Shown: positions 1 through 13,863 of the stretch, in pieces
How the letters are laid out: the number at the start of each line of letters is the position of its first letter
Numbering within the stretch: the first letter of the stretch is position 1
DNA from: Nymphaea colorata
Lineage: Eukaryota > Streptophyta > Magnoliopsida > Nymphaeales > Nymphaeaceae
DNA length: 64,000 bases
Direction: 5' to 3'
Assembly (NCBI RefSeq): GCF_008831285.2
Contig: NC_045141.1
Span: forward strand, 18,410,848-18,474,847
Notes under the pieces: model-generated
What the model was told of the DNA's origin: nothing
The model's input: the letters and a program-made list of their open reading frames with translations, nothing else
Database searches by the model: none
Program-made: the position numbers and the translations under genes

Positions 1-574
1 CAAAAAAATGAGTTCGAGTTAAAATGGGCTTTAATCAGTCAACTCGGGAATTTATTTTGCCACATACAGTTGTTTTTTGGTAAATTTAATATTCAAAGTT
101 GTTGAGTAGCAAGAGAATGAGGTTTCAGATGCCAGAGTAAGAAAAATGAGGTTTTAAACGACTCCTTAGGGCTTGAAAAGCTTCTCACAAGTGGTTTATG
201 GTTACTTTTTCAGTGATACACTAAAAGAAGTAATGAAGCTGATTCGTATACTATGGCTTCTGTCATTTGATAGAATACAATACAGGTTGCATTGTGTAAT
301 ACAGGTTCATAGAAGGTCATAAATTTGATAGAATACTATACATACTGCATTATGTAATACAGGTTGGTACAGGGGCATAAAATGTTATAGCTATATCTAT
401 ATTGTCTCCCCTTGCAACCAGATATGCTGCTAAACATACAACATGACATGTTCTTAACAAGGTACAGCATCAACGCTGCAAAGTTAAGAAAATGCATAAA
501 GCCCAAAATTAGAGATTTAATTTCCTCCCTATGCTTCTTATTTCCTAATTTTTGCTGTGACATTCAAATTTCAG
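1..574. other. Intron of the GRIP gene (partial), with a short tandem duplication
   Basis: Intronic sequence ending at the acceptor before 575. It holds two diverged copies of a roughly 40-bp unit, at about 268-307 and 326-365, each ending in GTAATACAGGTT. Nothing else is recognisable. Confidence 0.6.
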
Positions 575-3500
575 CTGAAAAAATAAAGGACCGAGAAATA
601 CGTGAGCGTGATGAAAAGTACTCAGAGCTTGATTCAAAGCTCGGAAGACTCCACAAACGTGCTAAGCAACGTATTCAAGAGCTGCAAAAGGTAAAATTAA
701 AGAGTTTGCTGCTTCGTTTGCACTCTTAAGGACATAGACAGTATGTGTTTTCTAGATGGAGAAGGGGAAAGCCGTACAATTTCCCCTTTTTTACAGTGCT
801 TCACCTGGTTATCAAATGCCCCCTAAAGGTCATTGAAATCCATGAGAGCAAAGTGGAAAAGTTAGAAGGATAAGATTTGACAGGAGAAAAACAAAATAAA
901 AACTGACATTGGAAAATAGACTCTCTGCAAGTTTCTAAGAGTAAACTAGAAGACAAAAAAGGAGTGATGAGTGGTTCCTAGGATTTAAACAAGGAAGATG
1001 CATGAAGAGGATAGAAAGGAAAATTTGAAATTACAAGGAAAACAGGGACTTATTAATGAAATTGTTCAGAAGTTTGGAATCCAATAGGAAATAAGATAAG
1101 AAACTAGGCTTTAAAGTTGAAAGTTAAAGACCTGATATCACCAGGATTAGCTGCAGTTAGTTTTTTCAAATTTTCCAGATTCATTCCTTACTTACGGGCT
1201 TTAGTAATCCTATCCTTGAAGTCTTAAACCCTCCCTTATTGCTGCTGCAAATCCATCCTTATTTTCCCCTTAGTGAACCAAATGAGACCATCAGAATAAA
1301 TTATAGCTATTTTTGTTTTTTTAGCAAAATGTTGTGACAGTATTTTATAAATGACAAACCTAATTATGTACATGGCTAGTAAGGTGCTAATGATTAAAAT
1401 AATGAAAGTATGGATCTATTTTTAAATGTGCAAACAATATTGATGGATTGTCAATCATAAAAGAAACGATGAATATGTCAATTTCCAATTAGGGGAGAAA
1501 TTTGTAAAGCTCCTGTTATTCTCTTGGTTTATTGATTGATGTGCACAACAATTTCAACCAAAAACCAGATTGAAAAAGGATGAGCAGGTCAGTAGGTATA
1601 AGCTCATCTTTTATGGAGAATTAGATAAGATAGATTTTGGAAAATGAACTAGCATTTTCTTCATCTTTAGAATTTAGGTGACTGCATTGTGAGTGAAAAA
1701 AATATTCATCTACTCCCAGTATGCCTTTGTGATGTGACACGGCCAGAAAGATAAAAACATGATACTGCCCATTCTTTCAGCAATAGCTTTTTTCTTTCAT
1801 AGGAGGAAGAAAAGCAGAATGTCTAATAATCAAATTTGATGTTTGATCATATTGTTCGCTAGTAGCCTGATTCTGAATGCTAAAGTCACTGAAGTAGTGG
1901 CTGGTATGCAAGAAGTATCATGGTTCATGGACTTCTCGAGAAATATATGAATGGTTTGAGCAGAGCAAATCAGCCCTATACTTTTGTTGAATGTGCTAGA
2001 TTTTATCAGGAGAAAGATGATGTTGAAGCTAACCTCCGTGAGGTGAATGAGAAGGCTGCACAATTGTCATCGCAACTTGCATTAGTGCAGCAGGAACTCG
2101 AACGTAACCGTCAAAAAGCTAGTGAAGCACTTCGGTCTTTAGATTCTGAGAGGCAGCAGTTGCGGACTACAAATAACAAGTAAGTCTGACCTTGCCTGTA
2201 AGATATGTATGGGAAATTAGAATCGTTTGGTTGATAATCCATTCATCTCAATCATGTTTATTGTCAGTTCTAGACTTTCAAAAAATCCCTCATATAAATG
2301 AATATATGAAGTTTGTTAAGGAGTTGATTTGCTTCTAGGGTTTCTTCTTGCAGCATATTTTGCACATGCTATTCTGCTCTTCTTTTTATGGTGAAACAAG
2401 AAAACTGTTTCTTACTTTTGGTCCTTTATGTCATCATGGATGAACTTTCAAAGATTTAAATTCATCATGCAACAATTGAGGTTTCTAGAGGTTACTGTGT
2501 GGTACTCTCAATACCTGCTGCACCTTGTTATGAAGGTGACAACTTGGCTGTTGTGTAATACACATTTCGGCAATGAGGTTCTCCTGCTGTAAGTGGTATA
2601 CTAGATTCATAACTTCATGGATTTTTGAGTGGATCACAAAATTTATCTTTGCCGGCATCATGCATAACCTAAAATTTATTTTATCTTTTTTACGTGCTTC
2701 AAGAAGTAATTCTTTTTGGAGTGCTGAAACCAAATAACTTAGTGCTTGACTTATGCTTCTCTTGTGCAATGTAACAGCAATTCAATAAAAATAATTGTGG
2801 GCTTTAAAGAAGTTAACGTTTTGATAAGAAACTCCAAATAATTTCTTTGAATTACTATCTGCGCTAGATAATTTTTATCATATGTCAAACTATTGATGAA
2901 TTACAGGCTTCGTGATAATCTGGATGAATTGCATCGCTCCGTAGAGGCTAAGGAGACTGCTCTGGAAGGAGTGCAACAAGCACTTGCTGAGAAGGAACAG
3001 GTTGGCAATCCAATTATTTTAATTTTAAGACTGAAAAAGACATGTATTTACGTTTTTGATTTCATCATTGTCAAGAATGATTTTATCCTGCCTTACGCTA
3101 TGATTAATCCATCTTGTTGTGTCTTATCTGTGATACTACATTTGGTGATAATTTGCAGACCCCTGGTTCTTTAAAATGGTAACTTTTAGTTGAGATTTGA
3201 CAGAGCCAGTACATCATAAGTCATCATCTTTTTTTTGGAGGGGGAGGCTAGATATCTAGCCCTAATATTATAGGTGAAGTCCTATCAGGGTTGTTTTAAG
3301 CCTTCTGTATGGTCCACGTATTGCAAATGTCCTAAAGGTGGCAGGAAATAGGAACTTCAATGCATATTGGCATCTATCAGTCACAAGTTACAGATTACAA
3401 CTAATAGTGGAGCTGGAAGAGGTGACAAGATACTGGTGGCTTAGTTTGTGCTTGACTTTCAAAGTGTGTGCTCAATTTTGTAAAAATAATCTGAGAACCT

Positions 3501-4281
3501 AAATAAAGGTGAGATGTGCTTGATTTGTATAAGCTGCGTAGATTAATATATTCTGTTCTATTTTTATGTTATCAAGTAAATGCAAAACAACTTGAAGTTT
3601 TTGATTTTCAAATAAGTAGGCTTTAGAGTTGACATTTTTGCTCTAGTTTTGGCACAATGATTAAACAAGTAGTTTAAGCTTGGTCCAACGTGCTTGGAGT
3701 TTGAACTTTGAATCATTTTATGTTTAGCCTTGGAACTAATGAATTTTCCAAAAATACACCAGCTCAAGCTCAGCTGAGTAGCAGTTAGAATGATCCAAGC
3801 TTCAGCATATTAAACTCAACTCTTTTTGGTTTGTTTACCATTCCTAACTAGGGACAAGATTTCAAGGAAGAACATTACAAAGTAATGCTGGAGAACTGAG
3901 GCATCAACATGGATTCCCTTTACTACTGAAGTGTTCTTCTAGCTTTCTAGGTAGATACATGTATTAATCAATAAATTATGAACCATGCAAGTCCATATGT
4001 CATAACTGTATAAAAAATGTGGTTATGATAAACTTGTGAACTACGACCTTGAAATATAAGATTTTAGTCATATATAAATATATATGAGAAGCTGAAATCA
4101 TCCGGCTATCTGTCCATCCAGATGTCTTACACACACAGGCCCATGCATTGCATCAGGCTGCGTGTGAGACACATCCGAATAGGCAGATAGCTGGAGGAAT
4201 CCAATGACCACATATATATGTGTGTGTGTATTAAAGTTTATACCTAAAGTTAGGTATATATATAAACACACACTCACACAC

Positions 4282-4313
<32 letters not shown>

Positions 4314-4714
4314 GTATTGTGTATGTATATAAAAATCCAACTAAAGCTAACTAGACCTGAACTTAGGAAAATATATTTTATTCAGTTACTCTATGCGGAA
4401 AGGGGGGTGGGGGGGTGCAAAGAAAACATAAGGGAGATATAGAGAGGGAGGGAAGTTCTGGTGAGCCCTACGTAATCAAATTTTGAAAGCTTCTGGTGAG
4501 CTGAGTAACACAAACTCTTCAAAAAGGTTGCTGCACCCAGGTCATGTTGTTTGCGGCTTAGGTTCTCCTTAAATACAGCTTGGGTGCGGCAACAAACAAA
4601 TTGATTTCTTTCCAGAATCATTGGCAAATTGTAGTTTATTAGTCCTTAATTGCTATTTTTATTATTTGTGAGCACAATTTTGTTGCTAGTTTCATTGTTT
4701 AGACAATTCGATTT

Positions 4715-4745
<31 letters not shown>

Positions 4746-4776
4746 GGCACACAACTGTGGGGTGCGAGTGTGGCAA

Positions 4777-4826
<50 letters not shown>

Positions 4827-5394
4827 TTGCCACACTCGCACCCCATGTTTACCCGCACCCCACAGTTGTGTGACATAACGCTGCATCCTCACTGTATGTG
4901 AATCATATCCAGACCCATATCCTTCTACGTGAAGGGACAAAATCTTATCTCCCTCTTACATAGAAAGCCATTCTCTGGCACATAGAAATCTAGTGCATGA
5001 CCTAATTAGTTGCCTTCATTTTCTTGAGGACAATCACTTGTCCTTGAGTAGACTACTACTACCTGTTACTAGTGGAAGGTGCTTTATCAGAATGGGATCC
5101 TTTTCTGGTTCAACATGTAGGGTGTCTAGCGGTTCCTGGCATTGAACTACACTACCTATTTCTAAAGAGTGAAGTATAATGGATTCTAAACTGTAGTTGC
5201 TAGTGTTAAGCTCTACAACATGGACATTTCTGGAGGGGCACCATACATTTCGACAGGCTGGACACAGGATACGGTTGGCTCATTTGCTGTATTTTTAGTA
5301 TATTTTGATATTTTTTGTGTAGTAATCTATGTTTTATGAATATAAAGTTATAAACAATGAATGTATGTGTTTATTTGCTTAAAATCTTATGTTG

Positions 5395-5478
<84 letters not shown>

Positions 5479-8400
5479 GCATGCATGTTGTATGTATGTA
5501 TGCAGCTGCATCCCTGCACCCAAGCTTTATGAAAATACTTGGCATCGGTGTCTCCAACCATACCTCAACCCATGTGACATAGGCAATGTTGTAAAAAGCG
5601 TATCGTAAGGCGTATTGGTCGGGCTTTAAGATACGCCGTATCGTAACGTATCGTAACCGTATCGTAAATTTTAAAAAAATAATAATAATAAATCAGAAAA
5701 AGTTAAAAAAAAAATCAAAAAATTCATAAAAAATCAGAAAAAATTAAATATAATAAATTCTTCATAGAAAACATGGTTTAGTCTTTTAGATAATGATAGA
5801 CTTATTATTTTGCTAAATGTTATAAACTTACACGTTCACGGTTCATCATTCATACTTCATAGACATCAAAATTCATAACAATATCATTCTTTTTCATCTT
5901 TATCTCCATGGTTTAAAAAAAAACCATTTCCTCTCAATGGGAATCAACCACCCATGCACAAATCCATGGTTTAATAGATGATTTCACAGTGACAATCGAT
6001 GATTTCACAATGGAAATCAATGATTTCCCTCTAAAACGGTACAATCTATAGATTAGAAATGAGGAAGGGGTGGGTTTTTATAAAAAAAACTCGAAAAAAT
6101 GGGGTTCAAGTGTCTTTTTTAGAAATCAGCCCGTATCGTACGATACGGGCCGTATCGCACCGTATCGTACGATACGGGCCGTATCGCACCGTATCGTACG
6201 ATACGGGCCGTATCGCACCGTATCGTACGATACGGGGGCCCGTATCGCACGTATCGTACGATACAGGTATGATACACCCCCATTTGCGATACATGGGGTG
6301 TATCGTATCGTATTTTGCAAACGATACGATACGTATCGTACGATACGGCCCCGTATCGTATGATACGTACAACACTGGACATAGGTTCTAAGTAACTTTC
6401 TTGAACCTCCAACAAGTACTGGGGAGATTTACTTTACATTTCTTATTTCAGCATTTTGACTCTTTAGTTAGTGTTTATTTGTTACTATTTCAGCTGGTTT
6501 ATTCATTCATGGATGCAAAACATTTGTTGGATTGTCTAATCTAATAATAATTTTTCTTTTTGACTTCGGTGGTAATTTTATTTATTTTTTCATCTTGCAG
6601 ATGTTACATGACATGCAAGGTCTACTGCAATCCATGGATGAAAAACGTCAAGCTTCAATTGTTGAGATTAGTTCAAAGCACCAAAAGGTATAGCATCTTT
6701 TACATATCAAATTTGTCCTTTTCAGTGGCATAATCCTTTGGACTTCATCTGTGTTTTTCTGTTAAGTGATCAAATGCAGTAATTGGTGCGGGGCCGAAAG
6801 ACCCCTAAAAGCTACTTGGAACCCTACTGTAGGCTTAAAATATTTACTGGAAGTCAGTATATTAGCTTGAAGAATAAAAACCAATTAAAAAATCCTAAAT
6901 TGTTAAACAATTGAAGACCACCATATAGTAAAAAGGTAAAAGGAGAAGGAAAAGCTTAAGCACCTCCATCTAGCAGTTGCCGAGGTACTAGGTGTTAAGA
7001 CCTGTACCTAGAGGAGAACCAAGGAGGAACAGGTGGTGCCTAGGCAAGGCATTGATTATAAATTGGTTTTACCATGTTTTTTCAATTATTTTGTTAGTCT
7101 ATTGGCATATGCCTGTAATAATTTTCTTCTCTGTTTTCCTTTTATTTTGTCTAGCAAGTGGAAAGTTTAGAAGCTCAACTTGCTGATGCAATTACTGATA
7201 GAAGTAAAGCTGCAGAAACTATTTCGTCATTGCAGGTGAGGTTCTCTATATTTTAAATACTTCTACACATCCAAGGAAGGGTGAATAATGAATCGGAAAA
7301 GGATAAGTGATTGCTATTAGATTCATGTATTCTTGGCTTGATAGCTTATTCATGGACCTTTGATTTTTTTTTTGTTGCTTGATGTGTGGATGAATTGGTA
7401 ATGTTTTCTAATGATGCTATAGGACCATCCTCTTTTTATCTCTGGAGTTTAACTTTTGAGTTTGCCACATACTCAATATACGCTTATAGTGCTGCATTGT
7501 ATTTTATTGGAAGAAACACAGAGATCTCAACGCTTATCATCAGGCTGCACATATATTGACTTCCTAATCTTTGCAGGCAGTAATTGCTGAAAAGGAATCA
7601 CAAATTGCAGAGCTGGATGCAGCATCAAGTGGTGAAGCTGCAAGACTAGGAGTTGCATTGGAGGCAGCAAAAGGAGAAGTGGTGAACCTCAAGAATGAGC
7701 ATGTGTGTTTTCTTTGTTTTCTATAACCAGTTATGGGATTTCTCACTGTCGTGCACAAAATATGCCTTCTGCAGAGTTTCCATTGCAACTAAAGACTTCG
7801 TGCTTTTCCTTGATAAGATTACCGTTTTTCTGGAGCCTAGATTATTCAAGTGAACTAGCATTAGAGGTTTAGTTGCTAAGTTGTAATGACTGTATTACAA
7901 GCAAAGATTTCTAACCTGTATTAATGTTTTGTTTGAACGGAGGTCATCATATACAACTGCAGCGTGAAGATAAAGAGTACTTTTTTTGTTTCTAGTGGAT
8001 AAGTATATTGAAATTTATACAAGAAGAATAAGAAGATGAAATGTACACCAATGAAGTCTCCATTTTTTACACATCAAAATTTTGGAAACTGAGGTTGCAT
8101 GTTTAGCATGATTAGTCATTTTAAATCACTAAACATGTGTCAGTAGAAAAATAATGTGTAATCTCATGCTGAGTAAAAGCATCTAAGCATCATCATTTGC
8201 AAACAAGAGACTGGATGTGGAACTGCTGGTTGTTCTTGTCTGTGGTAATATCACCACAATGTTTTGCCACTTATCATTCTCAACACCTTACCTTGCCTTC
8301 TCTTTTTCTATTTTCCTTTTAACCTTTTTGCTTTTCACTCCTCTGGACAGCCAAATGAAAAAAGATCAAAGAGAAAAATTTGTTATCAAGATTCAAAAGT

Positions 8401-8974
8401 TCCAAATTTGAACGAGTTTTTAGGATTTTTATATCTGTTAGAATATCTTGTAATAGGGAACCGGGTCCGGATATGGACCCGGTCCCATGGGCACGGATAC
8501 CGAGGCTGGCTCGGTACCCTAGGCGGGACTCTCTACCTCTTGTAAATCAGGCCCAAAACTTAGGCAAATACCTCAAGAATATCACTCTTGAATCTCCCAC
8601 TAACTCAACAAGGCAATACACAAGAGTCCTCTAACAAGAGGATAAAGAAAACATGTATTTATCTTCAACAATAATACAAGAAGTGGCTTAACAAGCCATG
8701 GGTTAAAGAGAGGGGAGCCTACACTATATATAGAGGAGAGAACAAAAGAAAGAGGAGAGCCAACCGTTGGGACTAGTTCCAACGGCTAGAATTCTAGCCG
8801 TTGGGACTAGTCCCCTTTAGGGAATAAGGATAAAGAAAAAGGGGGGAAAAGGGGAAAATAAAAATACATAAAAAAAGGGAAAAATTACATAAGTATCCTA
8901 GTATCCAAATATATATAAAATATATATATATATATATATATATGTATACATATAAGACATATATTAGATAACTA

Positions 8975-9039
<65 letters not shown>

Positions 9040-12000
9040 TTAGAATGCATACAATCTAATATTCTAACACCCCCCCTCAAACTTATGGTGTGATAACCGA
9101 AAGTTTGTTAAGGAGAAAATTAAATCTGGCAGCAGCAAGAGCCTTTGTGAAGAAGTCGCCTAGTTGATATTCAGAAGAGACATAGGAGAGATCAATGTTC
9201 TTTTGAAGAAATTCTTCACGAACATAATGACAGTCCATCTCTATATGCTTCGTTTTTTCGTGAAATGTGTGATTACTAGCAATATAAATTGCACTTTTGT
9301 TGTCACAACAAAGCTTGACCGGATCCTTGATATCAATTCCCATATCTTTCAGCAAGCTCTTCAGCCACACTATCTCCATTGTTGTAGTTGCCATCGCACG
9401 ATACTCAGCTTCTGTTGATGATAGTGACACCTTATGTTGTTTCCTGCATCGCCAGGAAATTAAGGAATCACCTAAAAACACACAAAAACCAGTGGTGGAG
9501 TGCCTATTATTGGGATCTCCACCCCAATCAGCATCTGTATAAGCAACTAACTCTAATGTAGAAGAGGAAGACAGAAATAGTCCTTTGTTGATAGTATTTT
9601 TCACATAACGGACAATCCGCATTGTCGCTCCCATGTGCACTGAGGTGGGTCTTTGTTGAAATTGGCTTATCACATGTACAACATGAGCAATGTCAGATCT
9701 GGTGATGGAGAGATAAGAGAGAGCGCCAACTATTTGCCGAAAAGGAGTGAGATTCTCTAATATCTCTCCATCATCAATTTTCATTTTTACTCCCAGTGCT
9801 TCTGGAGTATCCACAACTTTGTCATCTGAGATACCTGTTCTGTCAACTAATTCACTGGCAAACTTCATTTGAGAAAGAAGGTAACCCTGTTTGCTATAAG
9901 CAACTTCAATTCCAAGAAAATAAGTTAGTCTTCCCAAATCAGTCATTTGAAAGCATTTGTTAAGAAAATGTTTTACCTCTATAATCCCTTCATCATCACT
10001 CCCAGTAATAACCATATCATCAACATACAATAATAAAACAATTACACCTACGGAGGTGGTTTTTACAAACATGGCAGTATCAGAGTAGCAAGATTGAAAA
10101 CCTTGATTAAACATGACACTACTAAACTTGTCAAACCAGGCCTTGGGAGCTTGTTTCAAACCATAAAGGGCTTTCTTAAGTCGTAAAACTTTGTTTTGAG
10201 GTAGATCAAAACCAGGAGGAGCACTCATGAAAACTTCTTCCTGTAGGTGACCATTTAGGAAAGCATTTTTAACATCCATTTGAAAAATAGTCCAATGTTT
10301 AATAGAAGCAATGGCAATAAGAGTTCTAACAGAAGTCATGCGAGCAACAGGAGCAAAGGTTTCTTCATAATCAATTCCATATTCTTGAGCATATCCCTTG
10401 GCAACAAGTCTGGCCTTATATCTTTCTAAAGTTCCATCACTTCTAGTTTTGATTTTATAGATCCATCTACAACCAATAGTCTTTTCCCCCATTGGTAGAG
10501 ACACAATATCCCAAGTCTCATTGCTTTCAAGAGCTTTAAGTTCAAGATCCATGGCTTCAATCCAATTGGGATCTTCCTTAGCTTCAAGGTAAGAAGATGA
10601 CTCATAAAAAGAGTGATGAGCCATAATACAAGCTCGAAATTTTGGGGAAAAAGACTCATAAAAGATAAATCTTTGAGGAGGTCTAGTGTGCCTTTGGGAT
10701 CTCCTAGGAAGAGATTGATTAGTTTCTTGATTTTGGGGATCTCTTCTTCTATAAACTAAGATCTCTTTTGGAGGAATGATATTAGTAGAATTATCATTGT
10801 TGACCTCTTCAATTGGCACTTCTACAACTTTATCGGGTTCATCATCATCAATATCATCATCATCATCAATATCATTAGTCCAAAGAAAAGTATAATCTTC
10901 TAGTTTCTTGGGTTCATCTTTGAAACCATCTTCATTTTCTAAAAAGATCACATTTCTAGAAACATAAACTTTATCTCTTTCCATATCATAACATCTATAA
11001 CCCTTTTGAGTTTCGGAATACCCAATAAAAACACAACAAGTAGCTTTGGAAGAAAGCTTATCGTCTTTATCACTTAACGCAAAACATTTGCAACCAAAGA
11101 CTTTAAGTCTATTGTAATTAGGTTTAACATGGTGGAGTTTTTCAAAAGGAGAAATATGTTTCAAAAGTTTGGTAGGCATTCTATTAATTAAATAGGTTGA
11201 AGTCAAAACAGCCTCAGCCCAAAAGTTTTTGGGAACATTTTTAGATAAAAGAAGGGCTCTAGCAGTTTCAATAATGTGCCTATGTTTACGTTCGGCCACT
11301 CCGTTTTGTTGTGGAGTGTTAGGACAAGATCTTTGATGAACAACTCATTTTTCTTTTAGAAATTGTTGAAATTCATTTGACATAAATTCTCCTCCTGAAT
11401 CACTTCTAAAGACTTTGATATTTGTGCCAAATTGGGTATAGATCATGTTGTAGAAATTCTTAAAGTTTGTGAAAACCTCTGATTTGTGTTTGAGAAAGTA
11501 AACCCAAGTATGCCTAGAAAAATCATCAATAAAGATCACATAGTACAACAATCCTCCTTTTAACATAATGGGAGCGGGTCCCCACACATCCGAATGCACT
11601 AAATCAAAAGATTTTTGGGCAATAAAATTTCTATTATCAAAAGGTAAGGCTTTCATTTTAGCCTTAATACAATCATTACAATGAAAGTTCTTTTAACAAA
11701 AATTCTCCATGAAGGGAAGATGAGACATTTTTTCTATATTGGAATGTCCAAGTCTTTGATGCCAAGTTTGAATGTCACATTCTTTGGAGATATTGCAAGA
11801 TGGTCTTGAGAGGTCCAAAAAGTCTATGTAGTAGAGATCTTTTGTTCTAAAACCTTCCCCAATCGTCTTCTTGGATACTCGGTCCTGTATCAAACATTTG
11901 GATTGTGAGAAGATTATATCAAAACCTAGGTCGGCTATTTGAGAAACTGATAATAAATTTAAGCTTAATTTAGGAATGTGTCTTACTTGAGGTACTTTTA

Positions 12001-13818
12001 AAGTTTTGGATCCAAAAGCTAGATCAAGGTTTCCAATAAAATCAATTTCAAGAGAAGTACCATCCGCCGTTTTTACAAAGGAATAAGAATCATTTTTAGT
12101 GCATTCGGTGAGAAGGGATCTACAAGGAGTCATATGAAAAGATGCAACCGAATCAATAATCCAAGAATACTTACTTGTAGAAGTAGATGCTACGGTAGCT
12201 CCCAAAGTTGAAGGTGTGTCTCCTCCCTTTAGAAAAGGTTGAAGAGCACTTATAAGTTGATCAAGTTGGAATGAACTTGCTTCTTTTCTTTCTTCTTGAA
12301 TTGGAGCTGCAACATTGCTTCTTTTGTCAAAAATTCTAAGTTTTGGACATCTTGGTTTGGTATGTCCTTCTTCTTGGCAATGATAGCAAATAACTTTTCT
12401 TCTTACTCCTTCATATGTACGATTGAAGTGAGGAGGTCTATAAGGTCTCAAATGGGCTCCCGGCCTAGATGTGGCAAGCATATTGTTGACTTTCTCTTTA
12501 TCAAGACAAAGACGATTTTCCTCCATTTGGAGCTCCGCAATAGCCTCATTCATAGATGGTGTTTTAGAACGATGAAGTAAGGCAGTTTTAACACCATCAA
12601 ATTCAGGTCTGAGACCTATGATAAACTTGTAAAACTTGTCACGTTGTATTTGCTTTTCTCTAAGAATAAGATCTTGTGTCCAATGTGGTTCAAAAATACT
12701 TAATTCATCATACAATTGATCCATTTCAGCCACATAATCTTTAATGGATCTATCTCCTTGTTGAAGATTGTGAATTTTGAGTTGAACATGATGCATATAA
12801 GCAACGTCTCTCATGGTATGAGTTTTCTTTAGATATTCCCAAGCTTCTAGGGCAGAATTTAACTTGGAAATTTGCCCGCTAGTAGCATTGTCAACACAAG
12901 TCAAGATCCAAGTAATAATTTTGTGATGACCAACTCCATTACTTTTTCTTTTTCGGTTCCATCCAATTCCATAGCTCTTCCATCAACAACTTTAGTAAGG
13001 ACTAGTTGTGGTTCAAGTTTTGTCCCATCAACTAGTCCCCAAAGGCTTTTACTACGAATAAAATGTTCCATAGTTCTAGCCCATTGTATATAGTTTGTTG
13101 ATGAGAGTTTGGGAAATGGAAGAGACGAAACTTTGTCATCCATGATCACAATCAACAAGGTAGATCCACTTACAAGTTATGACGAAGCTGGCTGTCGCAC
13201 AAAAAGAAGTCCACGGCAATAAGAAAAACCAGTCTCCCTTCTTCTTGTGTAAAACTTCTTGTGTCAAGAATCAGCCAGCAATAACGTTGAGTATTTCGAG
13301 TGCTTCACGGCTCCAAAGAAGGAGTAAGAGCTGAAACTTTAAGCTGAAGGACAGCAAGATGAATAGCCAAAACGTGGCTCTGATACCATGTAAATCAGGC
13401 CCAAAACTTAGGCAAATACCTCAAGAATATCACTCTTGAATCTCCCACTAACTCAACAAGGCAATACACAAGAGTCCTCTAACAAGAGGATAAAGAAAAC
13501 ATGTATTTATCTTCAACAATAATACAAGAAGTGGCTTAACAAGCCATGGGTTAAAGAGAGGGGAGCCTACACTATATATAGAGAAGAGAACAAAAGAAAG
13601 AGGAGAGCCAACCGTTGGGACTAGTTCCAACGGCTAGAATTCTAGCCGTTGGGACTAGTCCCCTTTAGGGAATAAGGATAAAGAAAAAGGGGGGAAAAGG
13701 GGAAAATAAAAATACATAAAAAAAGGGAAAAATTACATAAGTATCCTAGTATCCAAATATATATAAAATATATATATATATATATATGTATACATATAAG
13801 ACATATATTAGATAACTA

Positions 13819-13863
<45 letters not shown>

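Noticed and set aside
1830-2183. Short frames on both strands around the exon 2010-2179
   Set aside because: The plus-strand one simply extends the GRIP exon into its intron and the minus-strand one is its shadow.
6131-6249. Regular palindromic repeats resembling a CRISPR array
   Set aside because: The units are directly adjacent with no unique spacers, in a plant intron, inside a transposon with its own TSD.
6059-6415. Overlapping open frames on both strands rich in SYDT, RIVRYG and PYRT
   Set aside because: They are translations of the CGTATCG array in the hAT-like element, not genes.
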